From an uncultured Eubacteriales bacterium (GTDB lineage Bacteria > Bacillota > Clostridia > Oscillospirales > Oscillospiraceae), in contig USMI01000127.1 of NCBI GenBank assembly GCA_900555735.1, positions 1 through 5,746 of the forward strand: a stretch of DNA of 5,746 nucleotides. The letters run 5' to 3'. Positions within the stretch are counted from its first letter, which is position 1. Every line of letters starts with the position of its first letter. The notes beneath the pieces are model-generated. The model had not been told where the DNA came from, searched no databases, and saw only the letters and a list, made by a program, of their open reading frames with translations. Of the stretch, positions 1 through 4,734 are shown piece after piece. A program made the translations under genes and the position numbers.

Positions 1-100
1 ATTGGCCTCTATGGATTGAAATATAAGGCTTTTTCTGTTATTCAGTGCACATTATACTATATCATATTCAACCGTTGATGGCTCATCTTTTCATGCGGTG

Positions 101-129
101 TTGCCTTAAAATATGACAAAAGATATAAA
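101..129 (+). promoter_or_regulatory. Possible sigma-A promoter for the Mrr-like gene
   Basis: TTGCCT (101-106) and TATAAA (124-129) are separated by 17 bases, matching the sigma-A consensus at 4/6 and 5/6. Transcription would start near 136, almost at the GTG start at 138, which would make the message nearly leaderless. The region is AT-rich, so a chance match is quite possible. Confidence 0.25.
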
Positions 130-137
130 CTCAGAAA

Positions 138-563
138 GTGCGGGTGAGTATTATAGCAAATACAGGAAAGAGTTTTGAAATCTTAACTCAAAAAGTTTTT
201 CAGGCAATCCTTGATTACGATGACCCTATGCTGAAAACAATCGCTGTTGAGCAGAACAAGATAATTCAGGGAATTACAGGAACGACACATCAAATAGATG
301 TTTATTGGGAGTTCGAACGGGCTGGCATAAAATATCAGACGCTTGTTGAAGTTAAAGATTGGAAGTCAGAGGTTAAGCAAGACCAGATTCAAAGCTTTCA
401 TAGCGTCTTACGGGATATTCCTGGACAGCCAACGGGAATTTTCGTATCAAAAAATGGATTTCAACGAGGGGCGAAGCAATATGCCAAAACGCATGGCATA
501 GAACTTGCTATCGGAAGTGGTCCTGACGAGTACGTTTTTTGCAGTATAGTATCGCCCATATAG
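138..563 (+). CDS. Mrr-type PD-(D/E)XK nuclease domain protein, probably truncated
   Basis: This 141-residue protein is a small restriction-endonuclease-like domain of the Mrr/type IV family, which in general cleaves (often modified) foreign DNA. An N-terminal helix (GKSFEIL, residues 10-16) is followed by the catalytic core: Asp54 in HQIDVYW, then Glu71-Val-Lys73 in LVEVKDW, the classical D...ExK triad. A conserved helix with Gln83/Gln85 (QDQIQSF) and a strand plus Gly-Phe-Gln (FVSKNGFQRGA, residues 102-112) follow. The catalytic residues look intact. Relatives I recall carry more sequence after this core, and the stop at 561 lies at a composition break, so the 3' end is probably lost. The GTG start at 138 has no clear ribosome binding site; GTG at 144 is an alternative. 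An ATG at 113 opens a different frame that would join this one if one T were absent from the TTTT run at 173-176. The specific target is unknown. Confidence 0.72.
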   Translation: MRVSIIANTGKSFEILTQKVFQAILDYDDPMLKTIAVEQNKIIQGITGTTHQIDVYWEFERAGIKYQTLVEVKDWKSEVKQDQIQSFHSVLRDIPGQPTGIFVSKNGFQRGAKQYAKTHGIELAIGSGPDEYVFCSIVSPI

Positions 564-758
564 CATAAGCAAACAGTGACGTGAATCAGTATCATGCCGA
601 ATGGCAGTTTTGTTCTCTGCGATGAAATCATAATCCGCCAGCAGAGCACGGCTGAACTGCTGGAACCGCTGGGCGGGCAGTTCGATTACCTTATCTACAC
701 TGCATGCTTCGCCTTCGTACTCGGACTGTTTTCGCTTCAGTTCTGCCTGAATGATCAT
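447..758 (-). pseudogene. Truncated small accessory protein, 3' end replaced by antisense nuclease sequence
   Basis: The start is convincing: ATG at 756-758 is preceded by GGGAGG (765-770) six bases upstream. Residues 1 to about 67 look like a real, soluble, mixed-charge domain (VDKVIELPAQRFQQFSR, then LLADYDFIAEN, then RHCLLML at 60-66). They resemble small conserved proteins of Clostridial conjugative elements in which a HCLL(V/M)L strand is followed by further sequence; I cannot name the family securely. From about residue 68 the frame is simply antisense to the Mrr-like gene and ends by chance at 447. The genuine part is therefore about 555-758. It lies 40 bases downstream of the cysteine-rich gene on the same strand and probably shares its transcript. 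Function is unknown. Confidence 0.55.
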
Positions 759-798
759 GTGATTCCTCCCATCTCCGTGCGGCTGCTCTGATTGTCGT

Positions 799-1008
799 TC
801 ATAACTTCTGCCTCCGTCCTATTTCCTCCATATCTGTCCGCAAACAAGTCCCGTCCCGATGCCAGCAGACGATGCCGTGGCGTGGGTAGGGGCAGCCCTG
901 ACACCGCTCGTGCTCATTGCAGAATACCGGCTCCGGTGACCTCTGCTGATAGGGTGCTGGCTGCCGCTCGTCGATCCGCCGCGCCAATGGTCTTGTTGGT
1001 TTTCGCAT
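799..1008 (-). CDS. Cysteine-rich 69-residue hypothetical protein, possible zinc binder
   Basis: This is a small basic protein with five cysteines at 30, 36, 39, 48 and 55 (C-x5-C-x2-C-x8-C-x6-C) and nearby histidines at 33, 44 and 50, a pattern that suggests a zinc-binding knuckle. The N-terminal 25 residues are rich in Arg and Pro and look disordered. There is no signal peptide or membrane segment. The start is supported by GAGAGGAG (1015-1022), with AGGAG ending six bases before the ATG. It heads a minus-strand pair with the truncated gene starting at 758. I do not recognise the family; the small size and accessory setting fit mobile-element cargo. A DNA- or RNA-binding role is only a guess from the cysteine spacing. 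A plus-strand open frame over the same bases lacks a comparable ribosome binding site. Confidence 0.6.
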   Translation of the reverse strand: MRKPTRPLARRIDERQPAPYQQRSPEPVFCNEHERCQGCPYPRHGIVCWHRDGTCLRTDMEEIGRRQKL

Positions 1009-1023
1009 ATATCGCTCCTCTCC

Positions 1024-1035
1024 GGGCTTTCGCCC
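1024..1035 (-). promoter_or_regulatory. GAAA-tetraloop hairpin just upstream of a ribosome binding site
   Basis: On the minus strand the sequence reads GGGC-GAAA-GCCC, a 4-bp GC stem with a GNRA-type loop. It ends two bases before the GAGAGGAG Shine-Dalgarno of the cysteine-rich gene. It could stabilise the 5' end of the message or modulate ribosome access; no direct evidence. Confidence 0.35.
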
Positions 1036-1050
1036 TTAATCTATCCTTAA

Positions 1051-1101
1051 ACACAAAAAGAGCGCCGGTTCGATGGTTCTACGAAACCAACAAACCGACG
1101 C
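1051..1101 (-). terminator. Intrinsic terminator, minus strand
   Basis: Arms at 1085-1101 and 1062-1078 form a 17-position stem around a 6-base loop, followed on the minus strand by TCTTTTTGTGT (1061-1051). In minus-strand RNA the imperfect positions are two G-U wobbles and one U-U mismatch; in plus-strand RNA the wobbles would be A-C mismatches. The element is therefore built to stop minus-strand transcription. It lies about 30 bases upstream of the ribosome binding site of the cysteine-rich gene, so it either insulates that gene or acts as an attenuator in its leader. Confidence 0.75.
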
Positions 1102-1127
1102 CCCAAACTTTGTGAAACTTTTTTATG

Positions 1128-1172
1128 AAAAAAGCCCCCCTTGCGAGGAAACTCCTCGTACAAAAGAGGGCT
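1128..1172 (-). terminator. Strong intrinsic terminator, minus strand
   Basis: Outer arms AGCCCCCCTT (1133-1142) and AAAGAGGGCT (1163-1172) pair over 10 bp. A nested 6-bp hairpin CGAGGA/TCCTCG lies at 1144-1149 and 1153-1158. Minus-strand transcription would pass through the stem into a run of six U (1133-1128, first U paired). The two imperfect pairs are G-U wobbles only in minus-strand RNA. It is the first of two terminators in a row for transcription arriving from the right. Confidence 0.8.
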
Positions 1173-1215
1173 GCATCTGATGATTTTATCGCCAGAAAAC
1201 AGAAAAAGAGGGGGT

Positions 1216-1311
1216 TCAAATCACGTCGAACGCCTCTCGGGCGGCTCTGACATCCATGCTCAAAACCGGTAAAAACGGGGTGTGGAAAACCCCGGAAAGG
1301 CTTGATGCCAT
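1216..1311 (-). other. Possible 31-residue open frame, unproven
   Basis: An ATG at 1309-1311 opens a 31-codon frame ending at a TGA at 1216-1218, with a C-terminus reading MDVRAAREAFDVI that looks helical and protein-like. The start lies inside the right-hand part of the perfect hairpin at 1304-1333, so it would be sequestered, and no clear ribosome binding site precedes it. The strong terminator at 1128-1172 lies about 45 bases after the stop. It could be a small peptide, the relic of a gene's 3' end, or chance. Confidence 0.2.
1271..1294 (-). terminator. Weak candidate terminator, minus strand
   Basis: On the minus strand CGGGG (1294-1290) pairs with CCCCG (1280-1276) around a 9-base loop and is followed by five T (1275-1271). 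The stem is short, so termination would be weak; it may serve transcription leaving the tRNA-Arg fragment. Confidence 0.35.
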
Positions 1312-1333
1312 GCGGTTTTCACCGCATGGCATC
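1304..1333. repeat. Perfect 13-bp inverted repeat (hairpin)
   Basis: GATGCCATGCGGT (1304-1316) and its exact complement (1321-1333) flank a 4-base loop TTTC. It starts 18 bases beyond the CCA end of the tRNA fragment. No U-run follows on either strand, so it is not a standard intrinsic terminator. It could be a processing or termination structure downstream of the tRNA gene or a protein-binding site. Confidence 0.75.
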
Positions 1334-1351
1334 TAAACCTGTTTGTTAACT

Positions 1352-1397
1352 TGGTACGCCCGACTGGATTCGAACCAGCGGCCTACAGAGTCGGAGT
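1352..1397 (-). tRNA. 3' half of a tRNA-Arg(CCG) gene, partial (probable att core)
   Basis: Read on the minus strand, a 7-base anticodon loop CTCCGAC (1396-1390, anticodon CCG at 1394-1392) is followed by the 3' anticodon stem strand TCTGT, a 5-base variable loop AGGCC, a complete T arm (GCTGG-TTCGAAT-CCAGT, the outer pair a G-U wobble), the 3' acceptor strand CGGGCGT, discriminator A, and encoded CCA at 1354-1352. The 5' half is absent: bases above 1397 read GATAA where the stem should read ACAGA, and no acceptor 5' strand or D arm follows. Homology stops at the anticodon loop, a classical crossover position for tyrosine-recombinase integration into tRNA genes. It is therefore a displaced or duplicated 3' end rather than a working tRNA. 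Arg(CCG) follows from standard loop numbering. Confidence 0.75.
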
Positions 1398-1420
1398 TAT
1401 CAGGCCGTCAAGCCAGAAAG

Positions 1421-1436
1421 CCCTGCAGCGCAAGGG
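1421..1436. repeat. Small imperfect hairpin beside the tRNA fragment
   Basis: CCCT-GC (1421-1426) pairs with GC-AGGG (1430-1436, one bulged base) around a 3-base loop. It lies 24 bases outside the anticodon-loop breakpoint, where an integrase attachment region would be expected to carry accessory sequence. Short enough to be chance. Confidence 0.25.
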
Positions 1437-1473
1437 TTTGGTTGGTGTTACACAAATTCCCGCCATTATGGAG

Positions 1474-1516
1474 AAAAACCTCGGAAGCCTTATCGGGCAG
1501 GGCTTCCGAGGTTTTT
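1474..1516. terminator. Perfect bidirectional intrinsic terminator
   Basis: AAAAACCTCGGAAGCC (1474-1489) is exactly complementary to 1501-1516, giving 11 GC-rich pairs extended by five A-T pairs around an 11-base loop. A U-run follows the stem on either strand. On the minus strand it lies about 77 bases past the stop of the PatB-like gene and is the likely end of that transcript. It also blocks plus-strand transcription coming through the tRNA scar. Confidence 0.85.
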
Positions 1517-1521
1517 CACGG

Positions 1522-1540
1522 TAGTAGTCAAATAGTAGTC
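1522..1540 (+). repeat. Tandem 8-bp direct repeat, possible integrase arm sites
   Basis: TAGTAGTC occurs at 1522-1529 and again at 1533-1540, separated by AAA, giving an 11-base period. Tyrosine integrases bind short direct repeats (arm-type sites) flanking the core site, and this pair is about 125 bases from the tRNA breakpoint. The repeat is seen; the arm-site role is inference. Confidence 0.4.
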
Positions 1541-1592
1541 TGCGCGCCTCGCAGGTCATACGACTCGGTTCAACTGAGCACCCCTACGCCAG

Positions 1593-2792
1593 TCAGTTAT
1601 TGTACAAAGACCGCGTATCCAGCGCGTCTGCGATGCGGTTCAGAGCTTCGCTCAGTTGGCTGCGTGGGCAGGCGAAGTTCAACCTCTGGAAGCCCCTGCC
1701 CTCTCCGTTCAGGCCGAACATCACGCCGTTGTCCGTTGCAACCTTCGCCTCATGGCGCATGAAGTGCCAGAGCGCCTCATCGCTCATACCAAGGGCGCGG
1801 AAGTCCAGCCACGCAAGATAGGTGGCCTCCGGGATACGATACTTTACCTGCGGCATCCGCTCCGTAATAAACGCCGCAATATACTCCGCATTTTCCTTCA
1901 GGTATGCAAGTAGCGCCTCCAGCCACTCTTCACCCTCGGTGTAGGCTGTGATCTGTGCCACAGCTCCGAAATTTCCCGGCCACAGGTAGTAAGGCGCCAT
2001 CTTCTTGCAGAAGGCTTCTCGGATCGCATCGTTGGGAATGATGATATCCGACACCAGAAGCCCCGCCAGATTAAAGGTCTTGGAGGGCGAGGTGCATACG
2101 ATGCAGTGCTGCGCGAGCTCTTCAGACACCGTGGCAAAGGGCGTATGACGGTGGGGCGGCAGAACAAGATCCCCGTGGATCTCATCGACCGCGATCATCA
2201 CACCATTATCAAGGCAGATCCGGCCCACGCGCTCCAGTTCTTCCTTTGTCCACGCTCTGCCTACGGGATTGTGCGGGTTACAGAGCAGCATCAGCTTTGT
2301 TTCCGGCTTTTTTGCAAGCGCTTCGAGCTCTGCAAAATTGATTTCATAATAGCCCTCGCGATTAACGAGTGCGTTCAGCGCCACATTGCGCCCCGTCCCG
2401 CGCACATAGTCATAGTAAGGGTAATAGACCGGCGACTGGATGATCACATTGTCGCCCGGCTGCGTATACATTTCGATCGCGCACACCAGCGCCATATTGA
2501 CGCCGGGCGTATAGACGATCCACTCCGGCTTCACATCCCAATGGTTGCGGCGCTTCTGCCAGTCCGCGCACGCCTGTAAATATTCCGGCGCGGGATAGCC
2601 ATAGCCGTAGGTTTCGTGAGCGGCGCGGCGCTGAATGGCCTCCGCCACGGCCGGAGCGGTTTTGAAGTCCATATCCGCAATGCCCATGGGGATAATATCT
2701 CTCTCGCCGTACATCTGCTGCCGCAGCTCCGGCGACCATTTGATAGAGATGCTTTGGGTGCGGTCGATCCTCTGGTCAAAATCAAATTTCAT
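1593..2792 (-). CDS. patB: PatB/MalY-family PLP-dependent C-S lyase/aminotransferase
   Basis: This is a 399-residue fold-type I PLP enzyme of the MalY/PatB branch, usually cystathionine beta-lyases that split C-S bonds (cystathionine or cysteine conjugates) to thiol, pyruvate and ammonia in the cytoplasm. Visible signatures are the N-terminal IPMGIADMDF (34-43) and YGYGYP (62-67) typical of the branch, CNPHNPVGR with Asn172 and Asn175, VDEIHGDLV with Asp203 that contacts the PLP ring nitrogen, SPSKTFNLAG with the Schiff-base Lys238, and Arg377 in NFACPR for the substrate carboxylate. Length is normal for the family and nothing is missing. The ATG at 2792 has an AAGGAGG (2799-2805) six bases upstream. 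It is divergent from an XRE-cupin regulator that probably controls it. Lyase versus transaminase activity and the true substrate cannot be settled from sequence alone; the symbol indicates family. Confidence 0.9.
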   Translation of the reverse strand: MKFDFDQRIDRTQSISIKWSPELRQQMYGERDIIPMGIADMDFKTAPAVAEAIQRRAAHETYGYGYPAPEYLQACADWQKRRNHWDVKPEWIVYTPGVNMALVCAIEMYTQPGDNVIIQSPVYYPYYDYVRGTGRNVALNALVNREGYYEINFAELEALAKKPETKLMLLCNPHNPVGRAWTKEELERVGRICLDNGVMIAVDEIHGDLVLPPHRHTPFATVSEELAQHCIVCTSPSKTFNLAGLLVSDIIIPNDAIREAFCKKMAPYYLWPGNFGAVAQITAYTEGEEWLEALLAYLKENAEYIAAFITERMPQVKYRIPEATYLAWLDFRALGMSDEALWHFMRHEAKVATDNGVMFGLNGEGRGFQRLNFACPRSQLSEALNRIADALDTRSLYNN

Positions 2793-2854
2793 GCGCTGCC
2801 TCCTTGCTTCAAAACGTGCGGAACAAAGTCCTTTTCTTTTCTTCTTGTTTGCGG

Positions 2855-2885
2855 TATAATACTATCGTTACTTGTGCGATATAAT
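2855..2885 (+). promoter_or_regulatory. Candidate -10 boxes for the XRE-cupin regulator
   Basis: Two perfect TATAAT hexamers face the regulator, at 2855-2860 and 2880-2885. Neither has a good -35 box: for the first the best 17-base-spaced hexamer is TTTTCT (2832-2837). Either would place transcription across the PatB promoter, so the two genes probably compete or are co-regulated through the same DNA. Confidence 0.4.
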
Positions 2886-2893
2886 AATATATC
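2878..2893. promoter_or_regulatory. Inverted repeat in the divergent promoter region, probable operator
   Basis: GATATA (2878-2883) and TATATC (2888-2893) are exact inverted repeats with a 4-base spacer. The repeat covers the -10 box of the PatB promoter and a TATAAT (2880-2885) facing the regulator gene. A dimeric XRE repressor would bind such a site, so the neighbouring XRE-cupin protein is the obvious candidate. AT-rich sequence makes chance palindromes easier, which limits confidence. Confidence 0.45.
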
Positions 2894-2912
2894 ATGTGCA
2901 TTATATTGTCAA
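2884..2912 (-). promoter_or_regulatory. Sigma-A promoter of the PatB-like gene
   Basis: On the minus strand a perfect -35 TTGACA (2912-2907) is followed after exactly 17 bases by TATTAT (2889-2884), one mismatch from consensus. Transcription would start near 2877, leaving a leader of about 85 bases before the PatB ATG. Confidence 0.75.
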
Positions 2913-2927
2913 TAGTAGGAGTATACA

Positions 2928-3479
2928 ATGAACTCAATGAATTTAATCGTCGCACGAAATATCAAACGACTGCGAGAAGAAAAGAAACTGAGTATGGACG
3001 AGTTGGCTAAGCTCAGTGGTGTCAGCAAAAGTATGCTGGCACAGGTGGAACGCGGTGAGGGTAACCCGACGCTTTCCACCCTGTGGAAGCTCTCCAACGG
3101 CATGAAAGTTCCCTTCAACGCGCTGACCGTTTCCCCCAAGGCCCCCTATGAGGTGGTGCGAACTGCGGAGATGCAGCCCATCTTGGAGGACGGCGGCAAG
3201 GTAAAGAACTACTGCCTTTTTCCGGACGATGAAAACCGGAAGTTCTCCGTCTACTATATGGAGCTGGCTCCCGGCAGTCATTGGAAGTCGGAGCCGCATC
3301 TGCGGGGTACCACCGAGTTTGTCACCCTTTTCGCCGGTGCAATCGAAATCACGGCTGATCAGAAGGACATTGTTGTTCAGGCGGGCGAAAGCGTCCGCTT
3401 TCAGGGTGACACCACCCACGCCTACCGCAATATCTCCGACCAAACCACCATTCTGCACATGATCCTGTATAACCCGTAA
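2928..3479 (+). CDS. XRE-family transcriptional regulator with C-terminal cupin domain
   Basis: This 183-residue protein joins an N-terminal XRE/HTH_3 DNA-binding domain (about residues 7-66) to a C-terminal cupin_2 sensor domain (about 107-180). The recognition region is SGVSKSMLAQVERGEGNPTL (30-49), a textbook match. The cupin carries motif-1 residues His118, His124, Glu130 and Gly137 and motif-2 Gly153, His164 and Asn168, which could bind a metal or small ligand. The architecture matches PuuR-like and related regulators of amino-acid or polyamine metabolism, usually repressors relieved by a small molecule. ATG at 2928 follows AGGAG (2917-2921) by six bases; ATG at 2937 is less well placed. 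Divergence from the PatB-like gene over a 135-base region suggests it controls that gene and itself, perhaps in response to a sulfur amino acid. The ligand is unknown. Confidence 0.92.
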   Translation: MNSMNLIVARNIKRLREEKKLSMDELAKLSGVSKSMLAQVERGEGNPTLSTLWKLSNGMKVPFNALTVSPKAPYEVVRTAEMQPILEDGGKVKNYCLFPDDENRKFSVYYMELAPGSHWKSEPHLRGTTEFVTLFAGAIEITADQKDIVVQAGESVRFQGDTTHAYRNISDQTTILHMILYNP

Positions 3480-3523
3480 AAAGGCGCGAGCCGCTGCAAT
3501 ACAGCGGCTCACGCCTTTTCTTT
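3478..3523. terminator. Bidirectional intrinsic terminator between convergent genes
   Basis: GGCGCGAGCCGCTG (3483-3496) pairs with 3502-3515 around a 5-base loop with a single imperfect position, and flanking A and T runs (3478-3482, 3516-3519 plus TTT) extend the stem and supply U-tracts for both directions. The imperfect pair is a G-U wobble in minus-strand RNA and A-C in plus-strand RNA. It overlaps the regulator's stop codon and abuts the stop of the anti-sigma gene, ending both transcripts. Confidence 0.9.
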
Positions 3524-4734
3524 CAGTTATCCAACTCCGCCTCGTGCTTGAGGATCGCGCCGGTGGCCGCGTTGATCTCGTAGCTGTACTCCATGCCGCC
3601 GAATTTGAACTCGACCTCATAGACGAGCGTGCCGTCCTCGTCGTCCAGCTCGATCTCCATGTCATACGCCTTGTTCTCGCTCACGCCCGCGTGGTTCAGG
3701 GCGATGGACTTCGCCTTGGCGTGACCGATGTCGCCGGACGGCGCAGGGTTGGAGGGCTGCACCACAGGCTCCTCTGTTCCGTCAGCCGCTTCACGCTTGC
3801 TCTCCAGGATCGCGCCGGTGTAGGCATCGACCTTGTACTCGAACTCCTCACCGGTCTGGCTCCTGATCTCCACCTCGTAGTGGGCGGGGGACTCGTCCAA
3901 CTCAGGATCGACTTCGCTGTACGCCATCTTCGCGGTGGATGCCTTGCCGAACGCTGCCGCGGCGATGTCCGTGGCCTTGTCCGTGCCGATGGGCATGGCG
4001 GGCGCACCCGCTTCGGCCAGATCCTTCAGCTCCTCCACCGAGAGCTTCGCCAGCGCGTCAAATTTCAAAGCGGGGTTCAGCGCAAGGACGCGGTTCACCA
4101 GCGCCGCCTTACCGGTGGAAATGCTGTTTTCCCGCGCCTGCTGCTCCCGCGCCGCGTCCTGCGTCAGCGTCTGCGTCAGGACGGCGGCCTTTGCTTCGCT
4201 GGTCTGCAAAACGCCGTCCACGGTGCTCGTCAGCTCCCGCTGGAGCTTTTCCGCCCGCGCCGTGTCGTTGTCCTCCACCGAGATCATGATGGCGGAGGAA
4301 ATGCTGTTCAGATAGCCGTTCCGCACCAGGCTGCCCACAATGGCGTTTACCGCCACGTCCAGCTTCGCGCCCTTCAGGTCTGCACCGTCGCCCATATCCG
4401 CAAGGATGGCCTTCGCATCCTCGTTGAGCGGTGTGCAGACCAGCACCTTTTCGCTCTTGCTGACCTTCAGCTCGATGCTGGGGTTTACGTCCAGCGACAC
4501 CACGGACGCCACCGCGTGTGCCTGCTGATAGAATATCCCTCCGCCGCCCAGCAGCACCAGCGCAAGGCAGGCCGCCGCCAGCGTCGTCCACCGTTTCTTT
4601 GTCGTTTTCTTCGTCGTCATGGGGATCACCGTTCCTTTCCGCTCATCACAGCGGGAGAGAACGCCGTTCACGTCGTTTGGCGCGGTCTTTTCCACCGCCG
4701 AAGCCAGACGCTGCTCCATCTTTTCATTGGTCAT
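3523..4734 (-). CDS. RsgI-like membrane anti-sigma factor with two PepSY domains
   Basis: The 403-residue product is a single-pass membrane protein. Residues 1-48 are cytoplasmic (EKMEQRLASAVEKTAPNDV, then DERKGTVIPM, then a Lys-rich stretch), followed by one membrane helix at about 49-70. The outside part starts with an RsgI-type segment, VVSLDVNPSIELKV (78-91); in clostridial RsgI proteins the Asn-Pro bond of this motif (here Asn84-Pro85) is the site of self-cleavage needed for signalling. A helical region (about 125-245) leads to two PepSY domains at about 252-312 and 337-399, each ending in a DAYTGAIL/NAATGAIL strand. The cytoplasmic tail presumably holds the sigma factor encoded just upstream, whose stop overlaps this ATG (ATGA), indicating translational coupling. 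It differs from classical RsgI in partner (ECF-type, not SigI) and in lacking a carbohydrate-binding module. The external signal is unknown. Confidence 0.88.
   Translation of the reverse strand: MTNEKMEQRLASAVEKTAPNDVNGVLSRCDERKGTVIPMTTKKTTKKRWTTLAAACLALVLLGGGGIFYQQAHAVASVVSLDVNPSIELKVSKSEKVLVCTPLNEDAKAILADMGDGADLKGAKLDVAVNAIVGSLVRNGYLNSISSAIMISVEDNDTARAEKLQRELTSTVDGVLQTSEAKAAVLTQTLTQDAAREQQARENSISTGKAALVNRVLALNPALKFDALAKLSVEELKDLAEAGAPAMPIGTDKATDIAAAAFGKASTAKMAYSEVDPELDESPAHYEVEIRSQTGEEFEYKVDAYTGAILESKREAADGTEEPVVQPSNPAPSGDIGHAKAKSIALNHAGVSENKAYDMEIELDDEDGTLVYEVEFKFGGMEYSYEINAATGAILKHEAELDN

Larger units (their letters stand above)
1102..1592. other. Gene-poor region of structured non-coding DNA
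   Basis: No convincing protein gene lies in this stretch. Open frames that cross the tRNA fragment (for example a plus frame containing RLDSNQRPTESE) are the usual spurious translations of tRNA genes. The region contains a strong minus-strand terminator, a weaker candidate terminator, a 13-bp perfect hairpin, a tRNA-Arg 3' fragment, a small imperfect hairpin at 1421-1436, a perfect bidirectional terminator and a tandem repeat, each described separately. 1541-1592 shows nothing beyond a weak imperfect palindrome around 1564-1578. Confidence 0.7.

Noticed and set aside
1..78. Plus-strand open frame entering from the window edge and ending at a TGA at 76-78
   Set aside because: Only 25 codons are visible, with no recognisable motif, in AT-rich sequence. 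It could be the tail of an upstream gene but cannot be supported.
1211..1225. GGGGGTTCAAATCAC resembling a tRNA T arm on the plus strand
   Set aside because: The 3' stem strand does not pair with GGGGG and no acceptor, D arm or anticodon arm can be built around it.
1540..1592. Sequence on the minus strand resembling a tRNA 5' half (GCTCAGTTGAACCGAG)
   Set aside because: It resembles a D arm, but the preceding bases do not pair with the 3' acceptor strand CGGGCGT and the spacing is wrong. It is just an imperfect palindrome.
1343..1762. 139-codon plus-strand frame containing RLDSNQRPTESE
   Set aside because: It is a translation of the antisense of the tRNA-Arg fragment, then of the terminator and then antisense to the PatB-like gene; this peptide motif is a well-known spurious product of tRNA loci.
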